Assembly (NCBI GenBank): GCA_031428635.1
Contig: JANPPS010000222.1
Coordinates: forward strand, 1 to 14,446
Source: JANPPS01 sp031428635
GTDB lineage: Bacteria; Pseudomonadota; Alphaproteobacteria; Acetobacterales; Acetobacteraceae
Reading direction: 5' to 3'
DNA: 14,446 nucleotides
Below are positions 1 to 6,466 of the stretch, in pieces. Numbering within the stretch: the stretch's first letter is position 1; the number at the start of each line of letters is the position of its first letter. Under the pieces are notes generated by a model. The model worked only from the letters and a program-made list of their open reading frames with translations, made no database searches and was not told the origin of the DNA. The position numbers were made by a program, and so were the translations under genes.

Positions 1-174
1 CCAGCCACAGCCCGATCGCACCAGGTAGCGCACGGCGTTGATGACTTCACGGAACTCGATCTCGCGCGGTCGTCCTCGCCGTCCGGGTTTGGGCATGAGG
101 GGCGCGATCACCTCCCACTCCTCATCTGTAACGTCAGATGGGTAGCGCTTGGTCTTCTTTGCAATTTCGGCCAT
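1..174 (-). CDS. IS5-family transposase, N-terminal part (cut by window edge)
   Basis: The first 58 codons of a transposase run from an ATG at 174 to the window edge without a stop. The translation starts MAEIAKKTKRYPSDVTDEEW and continues with VIAPLMPKPGRRGRPRE and INAVRYLVRSGCGW. This is the N-terminal DUF4096-type region of IS5/IS427 transposases, with the 'YPSD(V/L)TDEEW' opening and the 'GRRGRPR' segment. The DDE catalytic residues lie further on, outside the window. IS427-group elements often make transposase as two frames joined by frameshifting, so this could be the first of two ORFs. Whether the element is still active cannot be judged. Confidence 0.85.
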   Translation of the reverse strand, partial: MAEIAKKTKRYPSDVTDEEWEVIAPLMPKPGRRGRPREIEFREVINAVRYLVRSGCGW

Positions 175-231
175 TCGGTGACGACTCTGATCGGTCCACA
201 GTCCGAGCTTGAATCACACGCCGGCGTCCAA

Positions 232-255
232 GGGAATCATTTTCCAAACGGCCTC
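232..255 (-). repeat. Candidate terminal inverted repeat of the IS5-family element
   Basis: The block just outside the transposase leader has the composition of an IS427-group terminal repeat (minus strand GAGGCCGTTTGG...ATGATTCCC). It marks the change from insertion sequence to the flanking polysaccharide locus. The matching repeat is outside the window, so the call rests on resemblance and position only. Confidence 0.45.
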
Positions 256-341
256 TAAGGCTGGTCGCGTCCATGCGCCTCCAAATGCTGGACCGAGCGC
301 GCCTGGCCGCCTACCGTGACGTCGGCAAAACAAATATATAA
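256..341 (+). pseudogene. Possible 3' stump of a gene disrupted by the IS insertion
   Basis: A reading frame is open from the IS border to a TAA at 339-341 and reads RLVASMRLQMLDRARLAAYR followed by DVGKTNI. It looks like the helical, basic C-terminus of a protein. No ribosome binding site is seen before its internal ATG at 273. It stops 27 bases before the GT8 gene, as an upstream operon member would. I cannot name the family. The frame is short and could be open by chance, so this is an inference from position and composition. Confidence 0.3.
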
Positions 342-359
342 CTCTGCGCTCGGATATGC

Positions 360-363
360 GGAG
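360..363 (+). promoter_or_regulatory. Ribosome binding site fixing the GT8 start at 369
   Basis: GGAG lies 5 bases before the ATG at 369, which favours that ATG over the in-frame GTG at 363 that overlaps the site itself. The AT-rich TATATA at 335-340 is the only -10-like block upstream, and no convincing -35 stands at the right distance. Confidence 0.55.
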
Positions 364-368
364 TGCTC

Positions 369-1292
369 ATGACCCACTCATCAGACGTACCGCCTTGTGT
401 TGTTGTCGCACATGATGATGGCTACGCCCCACACTCGGCCGTGACGCTGTTGAGCGTCCTTGATCACACCCCGAACGCCCGCCTATTCGCCTTGGTCCCA
501 TCCACCTTCCGGCAGGAGGACGCGATGAAGGACACGGTCGGCCCGGCACTCACGGTGATCCGTTTGGATGAGAGCCGGTTTGCCACGCTAAAGAGGTGGG
601 CGGATGGCAGCCTGGCAGCCTATCTGCGCCTGTCGATGGGCGATGTGCTGCCGATCTCCCGAGTGATTTATCTGGACTCGGACATCGTTGTACGAACGGA
701 TCTCACACCACTGTGGTCGGTGGATTTGGGCGACAACATCATCGCCGCGGTGCCGGACGTGGCGTTCGCCGACCGCGCCCGGTTAGGCCTGACCCCCGAC
801 GAGCCGTACTTCAACAGCGGCGTCGCCGTCATCGACCTCGACCGCTGGCGCAGCCAGGCCGTAGGTGATCGGGTCGTGACCTGGGCGCGTGAGAACCCAG
901 ACCGGCTGACCTGGGCGGATCAGTGCGCTTTGAATTGGGTGCTGCGCGGGCAGTGGTTGGCGCTAGACCCGATGTGGAACATGCAAGCGCCGCAATTCGG
1001 GCACGACACCAAGTGGGGTTTTCGGTTTGACCGGCGCCGCTCTGGTAATCCAGCTATAGTCCACTTCACGGCCCCGCACGGTCACGGTCGCTACGCTGAT
1101 AGCGAGGGCAAACCGTGGGCATATCTGTGCGAACATCCGTGGCGCGACGCCTATCGCCGCATTGCCGTCCGGACGCCGTGGGCGAATTCGCCGATGTCGG
1201 ATCGCTATCCGCACAACATGGCGCTGCGCTTACTGCGCCAAAACGCGGATTGGGCGTTGCCGGCCTACCGCGCCCTGCGCCGGGTAATTTGA
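369..1292 (+). CDS. Glycosyltransferase family 8 protein
   Basis: A 307-residue retaining glycosyltransferase of the GT8 type (LgtC/GspA-like), probably cytoplasmic or membrane-associated, adding a sugar from a nucleotide donor to a polysaccharide or lipopolysaccharide intermediate. The N-terminus has the GT-A opening with VVVAHDDGYAPHS at residues 11-23. The metal- and donor-binding DxD motif is YLDSDIVV at 101-108 (D103, D105). Further family signatures are YFNSGVAVIDL at 147-157, ADQCALNWVL at 183-192 and the C-terminal metal-ligand region IVHFTAP with GKPW (230-250). Length fits the family (about 280-340). It starts 27 bases after a possible truncated frame and its 3' end overlaps the opposing acetyltransferase gene by 28 bases. 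Donor and acceptor cannot be read from the sequence. The family is clear and the start is good. Confidence 0.9.
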   Translation: MTHSSDVPPCVVVAHDDGYAPHSAVTLLSVLDHTPNARLFALVPSTFRQEDAMKDTVGPALTVIRLDESRFATLKRWADGSLAAYLRLSMGDVLPISRVIYLDSDIVVRTDLTPLWSVDLGDNIIAAVPDVAFADRARLGLTPDEPYFNSGVAVIDLDRWRSQAVGDRVVTWARENPDRLTWADQCALNWVLRGQWLALDPMWNMQAPQFGHDTKWGFRFDRRRSGNPAIVHFTAPHGHGRYADSEGKPWAYLCEHPWRDAYRRIAVRTPWANSPMSDRYPHNMALRLLRQNADWALPAYRALRRVI

Positions 1293-2272
1293 TCCAAAAT
1301 CCCGCGCGGATCCCACGCGGGCCGCAGGCGCATCCAGTGCAACGGCATGGCGCCGGACGCTAGGCTGCGCTTATACTGGCTGTCCCCCGCCAGGAAGTCG
1401 TACCGGGCGTATCCCTGGGCCTGGTACCAGCCAATGGCGGCCGCGTGGCTTATTAAACCTGCCTTCTGCGCGGGACCGGCGCCGGCATAGTCGAACCCGC
1501 TTTGATAGGCATACGCCGTCCCACCCGCGCGAAAATTGTACAAATACCCCACCGCTGCCGACCCGGCCGCCACGCGCAGCAGCTGGACCGTTCCGGCGGG
1601 CACGCCATCGCCGATCAGCGCGTGATGAAACCGCACCACTCCAGGTGACGCGAACGCCCCGGGCTTCCCCCGGCCTGTCCACGTCGCGGTATGCAGCGCC
1701 ACCATCGCCGTGAACCAATCCCTGGCCTGCCCGACATTGGCCGCCGCCGCGACCGTCACGTCGCCATAGGCCCGGACGGACCGGGCCAGCTGCTGACGCG
1801 TATTTCGACTGACGGGGTCGGGGGCGGTCAGGTCGCGAAACGGGGCCAGCCGGGTCTGGATCAACGCGTCACCCAGCCCCCGCGCCGCATCCCGCACGCT
1901 GTTGCCGATACCCGACAGCACGGCCGGGCGCAGTGCCGCTAGCATCGCCCGCAATACGTCCGGGCGGTTCGGCGCCACCACGGGGCCGTTATGCTCGATG
2001 AACACGCTGTCCCACGCCGGATCACCGCTTTCATGCAGATGCAGCACGGGCGGCCAGCCGGCACGATTGGCTAGTGCCAGGCCCACGGTGCGCCCGCTCT
2101 CTGTCGCCTCGATCAGCACGGGCCTCGGATAACGCTCTGCCGCCAGTGCGCCTACCCAGATCCAGCGCTGGAAAAACGACGCGCCGGCCTGCTCCGCCAG
2201 CGCATCCCAGCGTCGGCCGATGATCGGTAGGTTGGCCGGATCAAGCCGGCTGGTTTGTATCAGCACTGGCAC
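1265..2272 (-). CDS. FemAB/BioF2-like GNAT acetyltransferase (Acetyltransf_6)
   Basis: A roughly 335-residue protein of the FemAB/CelD-type GNAT superfamily. Members near polysaccharide genes are thought to acylate or aminoacylate sugars or proteins. The second GNAT half shows the family pattern: VGYLYNFRAGGTAYAYQSGF (residues 241-260), GLISHAAAIGWYQAQGYARY (272-291) and the signature YDFLAGDSQYKRSL at 291-304. The open frame extends to 2587, but that extension is antisense to the YdcF gene and has a poor protein-like composition. The start is therefore placed at GTG 2272, with GTG 2266 as an alternative. Neither has a clear Shine-Dalgarno site. The gene diverges from ydcF-like 2343 across 70 bases and converges on the GT8 gene. 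The substrate is unknown. Confidence 0.8.
   Translation of the reverse strand: MPVLIQTSRLDPANLPIIGRRWDALAEQAGASFFQRWIWVGALAAERYPRPVLIEATESGRTVGLALANRAGWPPVLHLHESGDPAWDSVFIEHNGPVVAPNRPDVLRAMLAALRPAVLSGIGNSVRDAARGLGDALIQTRLAPFRDLTAPDPVSRNTRQQLARSVRAYGDVTVAAAANVGQARDWFTAMVALHTATWTGRGKPGAFASPGVVRFHHALIGDGVPAGTVQLLRVAAGSAAVGYLYNFRAGGTAYAYQSGFDYAGAGPAQKAGLISHAAAIGWYQAQGYARYDFLAGDSQYKRSLASGAMPLHWMRLRPAWDPRGILDQITRRRAR
1301..1321 (+). terminator. GC-rich stem-loop after the GT8 stop, possible weak terminator
   Basis: CCCGCG and CGCGGG form a perfect 6-bp stem around a 9-base loop, 9 bases after the GT8 stop codon. No T-run follows on the plus strand, so it is not a classical intrinsic terminator. 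On the minus strand it lies inside the acetyltransferase gene and is followed by ATTTT. It may only stabilise a 3' end or be chance in GC-rich DNA. Confidence 0.25.
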
Positions 2273-2290
2273 GGGCGGGTTGTGCCGCCC
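2273..2290 (-). promoter_or_regulatory. Perfect inverted repeat directly before the minus-strand GTG start
   Basis: GGGCGG (2273-2278) and CCGCCC (2285-2290) are perfectly complementary with a 6-base loop. On the minus strand the hairpin occupies exactly the place where a ribosome binding site for GTG 2272 would sit. It could limit translation or be an operator in the 70-base divergent gap. Short GC-rich palindromes occur by chance in such DNA. Confidence 0.25.
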
Positions 2291-2330
2291 TTTGCGCGGT
2301 CGGGCAAACCGGGCATGAACGCGCGGGTTC

Positions 2331-2336
2331 GAGGAG
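2331..2336 (+). promoter_or_regulatory. Ribosome binding site for the GTG start at 2343
   Basis: GAGGAGA-type Shine-Dalgarno sequence about 6-7 bases before GTG 2343. It decides the GTG start of the DUF218 gene, since no ATG is near. Confidence 0.6.
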
Positions 2337-2342
2337 ACAGGC

Positions 2343-3083
2343 GTGCTGCGTTCGGTGCTGACAACGCTCGTTGTTCCCCCCATCAGTCTGCTTCTGTTGG
2401 CCTTGTGCTGCACCATCTTCGCCGCCCGCCCCGGCGTCCGGCTACTCTGGCGACGCCGGTTCGGTACCGTGGCCGGCCTGTCGCTCGTGGTCTTGACCCT
2501 CCTGTCGCTGCCCGTGGTCGGCACCGCGCTACTCGCGTCTTTGGGCGTCCCGTCCGCGGAACCGGGGGCTGCCGGTGCCATTGTCATACTGGGTGGCGAC
2601 GTGCAGCGCCTGCCGGATAATGGCGTCGCGATCGGGCCATTGACGCTGGAGCGATTGCGGGCCGGCGCCGCGCTGCACCGTCAGACGGGACTGCCGATCC
2701 TAGTCACAGGCGGCATCGTCGACGGTACGTCCCGCCCGGTCGGCGCGCTGATGGCCGACAGCCTGCGCACCGATTTCGGCGTGCCCGTCCGCTGGGTGGA
2801 GCAGAAAAGTTTCGACACGTGGGAGAACGCGGCGTTCAGTCAGCCGATGCTTGCTAGTGCTGGTGTAAAGCGTGTCCTGCTCGTCACGCACGCCTGGCAC
2901 ATGCGGCGCTCAATCCTGGCGTTCGAGCGCCAAGGCATGGTTCCAGTCGCCGCCCCGGTTCGCCCCGACCTATGGCCACGCATCACGCCCAGCGAGTTCG
3001 TACCCCGAGTCTCGGCCTGGACGACGAGCTATTTCGCGTTGCACGAATGGCTTGGCCTGGCCTGGTATGCGCGCCGTGGCTGA
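2343..3083 (+). CDS. YdcF/ElyC-type DUF218 membrane protein
   Basis: A 246-residue inner-membrane protein with two N-terminal hydrophobic helices (about 5-27 and 43-66) followed by one DUF218 domain (about 78-235) predicted outside the cytoplasm. DUF218 motifs are present: AIVILGGD (79-86), LPILVTGG (117-124), SFDTWENA (156-163), the family's S-x-T-x-E-N motif, and VLLVTHAWHMRRS (178-190). Relatives include YdcF, SanA and ElyC, linked to cell-envelope integrity and polysaccharide or peptidoglycan intermediates. The exact reaction is not established for most. It starts with GTG behind a good ribosome binding site. Its last 17 bases overlap the next gene, so the two are probably cotranscribed and translationally coupled. 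The family call is firm and the role is inferred from context. Confidence 0.88.
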   Translation: MLRSVLTTLVVPPISLLLLALCCTIFAARPGVRLLWRRRFGTVAGLSLVVLTLLSLPVVGTALLASLGVPSAEPGAAGAIVILGGDVQRLPDNGVAIGPLTLERLRAGAALHRQTGLPILVTGGIVDGTSRPVGALMADSLRTDFGVPVRWVEQKSFDTWENAAFSQPMLASAGVKRVLLVTHAWHMRRSILAFERQGMVPVAAPVRPDLWPRITPSEFVPRVSAWTTSYFALHEWLGLAWYARRG

Positions 3084-4110
3084 GGTCAAGTGTATCGGCG
3101 ACGTGCCGGCTGTGTGGGACACGCTGTTCGCCGCCGCGCCCGCACAGTCGACCCGCGCCTGGTGGGCGGCGACGGAGCAGGCGGCGCTGCCCACCGGCAC
3201 CGGCGCGCGTTACGTGCTTTGCCACGATGACGGCCAACCCGCGGCGTTGTTTCCACTCACTGTCGGTTCCGCCGGGACGCGCAGCCTGACCACGCCGTAC
3301 ACCATTTTATACCAGCCGCTGCTGACGTCGGGCGCGGACATGGCCGCCATCGGCCGGGTGCTGGCGGCGCATAGTCCCGTTTTGCTGCTGGAGGCGATAG
3401 ACCCGGACTGGCCATTGCTGACGCCGTTGATGGCCGGCGCACGACAGGCCGGGCTGCGGGCGCGGACGTATCGCCACTTCGGTAACTGGCACCGGAACGT
3501 GACGGGGCTCGATTGGCCCGCATACCTCGCCACTCGGCCCGGCCGCCTGCGCGAAACCATCCGCCGCCGCACCGCCGCCGCCGCCCGGGACCCGGCGGTG
3601 CGCCTGACGCTCGCGACCGAAGGCCCCGCTGTGCTGAGCGCGCTGGCTGCGTATGAGGCGATTTACGCCCGCAGCTGGAAGACGCCTGAGCCGTTTCCGG
3701 ACTTCAACCGCGCGCTGCTGCCGGGTCTGGCGGCGGACGGGTGCCTGCGTATCGGCGTGATGTGGGTGGGCGACCGGCCGATTGCCGCCCAGTATTGGAC
3801 CGTGCGGCACGGCATCGCGACGGTGCTGAAGCTGGCGCATGACGAGGCCGATCGGGCGCGGTCCCCTGGTACGGTGCTGACGGCATGGATGATCCGGCAG
3901 CTGCTGGAGAAGGATCGCGTGGCCGAACTGGATTTTGGCCGCGGCGACGATGCGTATAAGGCGGAGTGGGTAGAGCAGCGGCGGGAGCGGGTGGGCGTGC
4001 TGCTGGCCCGGCCCAATTCGGCGCGGGGTGCCGTGGCCCTTTTGCGACATGATGCGGGTGTGTTGCGGCGGGCCGTCCGGCAGATTGCAGGACAAAGCGC
4101 TGCCCCATAA
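3067..4110 (+). CDS. Second FemAB/BioF2-like GNAT acetyltransferase
   Basis: A 347-residue protein related in fold to the minus-strand acetyltransferase at 1265-2272 but clearly diverged. The C-terminal GNAT half has RPIAAQYWTVRHGIATVLKL (237-256), a substrate/CoA-binding region DEADRARSPGTVLTAWMI (259-276) and the family signature ELDFGRGDDAYKAEW (287-301). Related proteins occur in exopolysaccharide and PEP-CTERM loci. ATG 3067 was chosen because it lies at the overlap with the preceding stop and the homologous region begins just after it. GTG 3076 is an alternative. The open frame reaches back to 2872, but that part shadows the DUF218 gene. The ribosome binding site is weak, consistent with coupling. 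The substrate is not known: sugar hydroxyl or amino groups, or a protein, are all possible. Confidence 0.82.
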   Translation: MRAVAEVKCIGDVPAVWDTLFAAAPAQSTRAWWAATEQAALPTGTGARYVLCHDDGQPAALFPLTVGSAGTRSLTTPYTILYQPLLTSGADMAAIGRVLAAHSPVLLLEAIDPDWPLLTPLMAGARQAGLRARTYRHFGNWHRNVTGLDWPAYLATRPGRLRETIRRRTAAAARDPAVRLTLATEGPAVLSALAAYEAIYARSWKTPEPFPDFNRALLPGLAADGCLRIGVMWVGDRPIAAQYWTVRHGIATVLKLAHDEADRARSPGTVLTAWMIRQLLEKDRVAELDFGRGDDAYKAEWVEQRRERVGVLLARPNSARGAVALLRHDAGVLRRAVRQIAGQSAAP

Positions 4111-4642
4111 TTGCCAGCGACTGATTTCTTATAACGGCTCACTCCTTAGTCCGGCGTCTCCGGAAGTCTTGCGACTGGCCGTTGAGGAAGCAGGACGAAC
4201 TCGCGCAGGCTCGGTAGAGAAAACACGGCGAAAGGGGTGATTTGCAGCCAAGTGCCAGCCCGTTCTTCCACTATAATATCAGCTTCGACCCGCCCGAAAT
4301 CATGCGTCGACACGCAGTACCGAACCTGGTGCCGACTGCCGGAGTACCCCGGCTAAGGCAGAAGCGTCCCGCGCGCGCTGACGGTCGCGGAGTTGCCGAG
4401 TTGGCCGCACCGATCGCCTTCATCCTCGCCGCAGTGCCGGCCTAGCTATGGCCCGCGCCCGGCCGTTATTCGCCACCCCCGGGCCATGCGCCGGCTGAAC
4501 CAAGGCTACGGCGTCGTCATGACCGGCGGGGCGATTGCCGCTGCCGCACGTTGAGGCATGGTTAACGCCCGCAACGTTATGCTATCTGCCGCAATAGTGC
4601 CGCAAACGGTTGGCATGCGACGACGTCAGTGTGGAGACGGGC
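4111..4642 (+). other. 532-base stretch without a recognisable gene
   Basis: No reading frame here on either strand shows a protein family I recognise. Frames of 60-70 codons (4242-4445 and the tail of one ending at 4240) have low-complexity Arg/Ala/Pro-rich translations and no ribosome binding site. Visible items are a perfect TATAAT at 4272-4277 without a -35 at normal spacing, a small TCCGG/CCGGA stem at 4150-4164 and the 8-bp inverted repeat at 4448-4487. A 22-codon frame, 4486-4554 (begins MRRLNQGYGVVMTGG), could be a gene remnant. The stretch probably contains the glmS promoter and leader, and perhaps decayed DNA. Confidence 0.5.
4448..4487. repeat. 8-bp perfect inverted repeat with 24-base spacer
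   Basis: ATGGCCCG (4448-4455) is the exact reverse complement of CGGGCCAT (4480-4487). It lies 155 bases before glmS, in the gene-free stretch. It could be an operator or an RNA hairpin, or chance given the high GC content. Confidence 0.3.
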
Positions 4643-6466
4643 ATGTGCGGAATAGTCGGCGTTATTGGCATCGAACCGGCCTCCCCCCTGTTGCTCGACG
4701 CGCTGCGCCGGCTGGAGTACCGCGGCTACGACAGCGCTGGCATCGCAACCCTGGTCGGTGACCATATCGAGCGTCGCCGGGCACCGGGTAAGCTGGTTAA
4801 CCTGGCCCACGAACTCGACCAGTCGCCGCTGCCCGGTGTGACCGGCATCGGCCACACCCGTTGGGCCACCCACGGTGCGCCCACCCAGCGCAACGCCCAC
4901 CCGCACGGCACGTCCCGCGTCAGCGTCGTGCATAACGGCATCATCGAAAACCACGCCGAACTGCGCGCGGAGCTCGAAGCGGCCGGCCAAGTGTTCGAGA
5001 CCGAGACGGATACCGAGACCGTGGCCCAGCTGATTGACTTACATTTGGCACAGGGAATGGCCCCGGTCGAAGCCGCCCGCGCCGCGTTCAGCCGGCTGGA
5101 AGGGGCCTATGCGCTCGCACTCCTTTTCGCCGGCTACCCGGATCTGATGGTCGGCGCGCAGCATGGCGCACCACTTGCTGTGGGCTTTGGGGAGACGGGA
5201 ATGTTCCTCGGCAGCGATAGCCTGGCGTTGGCCTCGCTCACCCGCCGCATCGCCTACATGCACGACGGCGACTGGGTGGTGCTGACCCGTGAGGGCGCGG
5301 CCTTTTTCGGCCCCGGCAACACGCCCGTGAATCGTGAAATCCGCCTGACGGTGCAGACGGGCGCCGTGGTCGGCAAAGACGGCTACCGCCACTTCATGGA
5401 GAAAGAACTTCATGAGCACCCGGCTGCGATCGGCCAGACGCTGGCACGTCTGCTCGATCCATCCAGCCGCGTGGTCACGCTGCCGGACCTGCCCTTCGAT
5501 TGGAACACGGTGCCGCGCATCAGCATCAGCGGCTGCGGCGGCGCGTATTTCGCGGGGCTCGCCGGCCGGCACTGGCTGGAGGAGTTGAGCCGCGTCCCCG
5601 CCGACATCGATTTCGCAAGTGAGTTGCGCTACCGCACGCCCCCCATGCCGCCCGGCGGCGTCGGCCTGCTGGTCAGCCAAAGCGGGGAGACGGCCGATAC
5701 GCTGGCAGCACTGCGCTACATGAAGCAGGAGGGCCAGCACGTGCTGAGCATCCTCAACGTGCCCGAAAGCACCATGGCGCGATCGAGCGACGTTGTGTTG
5801 GAAACGGTGGCCGGTCCCGAGATCGGCGTGGCAAGCACGAAGGCGTTCACTGCCCAGCTGGTCACCATGGCCTGCATTGCGATCGCCGCCGGGCGCGCGC
5901 GGGCGACAGTGAGCGCCGCGCAGGAGGCTCATCTGGTCGCAGCCTTGCTCGAACTGCCATCCCGGGCCGCAGAGGTGCTGGCCCATGACGGCCCGATCAA
6001 GCGCCTGGCCGAACGCATGGCCGCCGCCCGTGATGTGCTGTGCCTCGGCCGCGGTGCCAATTACGCCATCGCGCTCGAGGCTGCGCTGAAGCTGAAGGAA
6101 ATCTGCTACATCCACGCCGAGGGCTATGCGGCCGGTGAGATGAAGCACGGGCCGATCGCGCTGATTGACCGGCAGGTGCCGATCCTGGCGATCTGTCCGT
6201 CCGGCCCACTGTTCGAAAAGACGGCGTCCAACGTCCAGGAGGCGGGCGCCCGCGGCGGTCAGATCGTGGTGCTGAGCGATCGCGCCGGCTGCGTCAAGCT
6301 GCGTAGCATCTCGGCCGAGTGCATCGAGCTGCCAGCCGTCGACCCGTTCGTGGCACCGATCCTGTATGCCGTCGCGGTGCAGTTGCTGGCGTACCACACC
6401 GCCGTGCTACGGGGCACGGACGTGGACCAGCCGCGGAACCTGGCCAAAAGCGTGACGGTCGAATAA
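4643..6466 (+). CDS. glmS: Glutamine--fructose-6-phosphate aminotransferase (isomerizing)
   Basis: GlmS makes glucosamine-6-phosphate from fructose-6-phosphate and glutamine, the first step to UDP-GlcNAc for peptidoglycan, lipopolysaccharide and exopolysaccharide. The protein has 607 residues, the normal family length. The glutaminase domain begins MCGIVGVIG with the nucleophile Cys2, followed by LEYRGYDSAGIA (24-35), HTRWATHG (71-78) and HNGIIENH (97-104). After the linker GYRHFMEKELHEHP (247-260) come two SIS domains with SGCGGAYFAG (296-305), VSQSGETADT (344-353), GVASTKAFTAQ (395-405) and the active-site stretch LKLKEICYIHAEG with GEMKHGP (482-504). The C-terminus PRNLAKSVTVE carries the catalytic Lys602. 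GGAG at 4633-4636 lies 6 bases before the ATG. The frame runs upstream to 4610, but the N-terminal Cys requirement rules that start out. It is coupled to the epimerase by a 1-base overlap. Confidence 0.97.
   Translation: MCGIVGVIGIEPASPLLLDALRRLEYRGYDSAGIATLVGDHIERRRAPGKLVNLAHELDQSPLPGVTGIGHTRWATHGAPTQRNAHPHGTSRVSVVHNGIIENHAELRAELEAAGQVFETETDTETVAQLIDLHLAQGMAPVEAARAAFSRLEGAYALALLFAGYPDLMVGAQHGAPLAVGFGETGMFLGSDSLALASLTRRIAYMHDGDWVVLTREGAAFFGPGNTPVNREIRLTVQTGAVVGKDGYRHFMEKELHEHPAAIGQTLARLLDPSSRVVTLPDLPFDWNTVPRISISGCGGAYFAGLAGRHWLEELSRVPADIDFASELRYRTPPMPPGGVGLLVSQSGETADTLAALRYMKQEGQHVLSILNVPESTMARSSDVVLETVAGPEIGVASTKAFTAQLVTMACIAIAAGRARATVSAAQEAHLVAALLELPSRAAEVLAHDGPIKRLAERMAAARDVLCLGRGANYAIALEAALKLKEICYIHAEGYAAGEMKHGPIALIDRQVPILAICPSGPLFEKTASNVQEAGARGGQIVVLSDRAGCVKLRSISAECIELPAVDPFVAPILYAVAVQLLAYHTAVLRGTDVDQPRNLAKSVTVE

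Larger units (their letters stand above)
1..255 (-). mobile_element. IS5-family (IS427-like group) insertion sequence, partial
   Basis: This is one end of an insertion sequence that continues beyond the left edge of the window. The sequence shows a transposase start at 174 reading leftward and about 80 non-coding bases out to a probable terminal repeat ending near 255. On the minus strand the end begins GAGGCCGTTTGG, which resembles ends of IS427-group IS5 elements. The outer border is uncertain by a few bases because the other end and the target duplication are not visible. A TA directly follows at 256-257, and short TA-containing targets are common for this group. Confidence 0.7.

Noticed and set aside
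2273..2587. N-terminal extension of the minus-strand acetyltransferase up to 2587
   Set aside because: The extra 105 residues are antisense to the YdcF-type gene and its ribosome binding site, are Ser/Arg/Pro-rich and lie outside the family length.
2872..3066. N-terminal extension of the second acetyltransferase
   Set aside because: It runs in another frame through the DUF218 coding region. The protein-like part begins at ATG 3067.
3307..4095. Minus-strand frame of 262 codons opposite the second acetyltransferase
   Set aside because: Its low-complexity Arg/Pro/Gln composition shows no motifs, and the opposite strand carries a clear GNAT protein.
4242..4277. TTGCAG at 4242-4247 with TATAAT at 4272-4277 as a sigma70 promoter
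   Set aside because: The spacer is 24 bases, too long for a normal promoter. The TATAAT alone is kept only as a note.
4242..4445. 67-codon frame with TTG start in the gene-free stretch
   Set aside because: It has no ribosome binding site, an Arg/Pro/Ala-rich translation and no recognisable motif.
4111..4642. glmS ribozyme in the leader
   Set aside because: That ribozyme is known from Gram-positive bacteria. I see no matching core before this alphaproteobacterial-type glmS.
5039..6397. Long minus-strand frame of 452 codons opposite glmS
   Set aside because: It is an antisense shadow in GC-rich coding DNA. Its translation is His/Arg/Gln-rich without family motifs, while the plus strand encodes a full-length GlmS.
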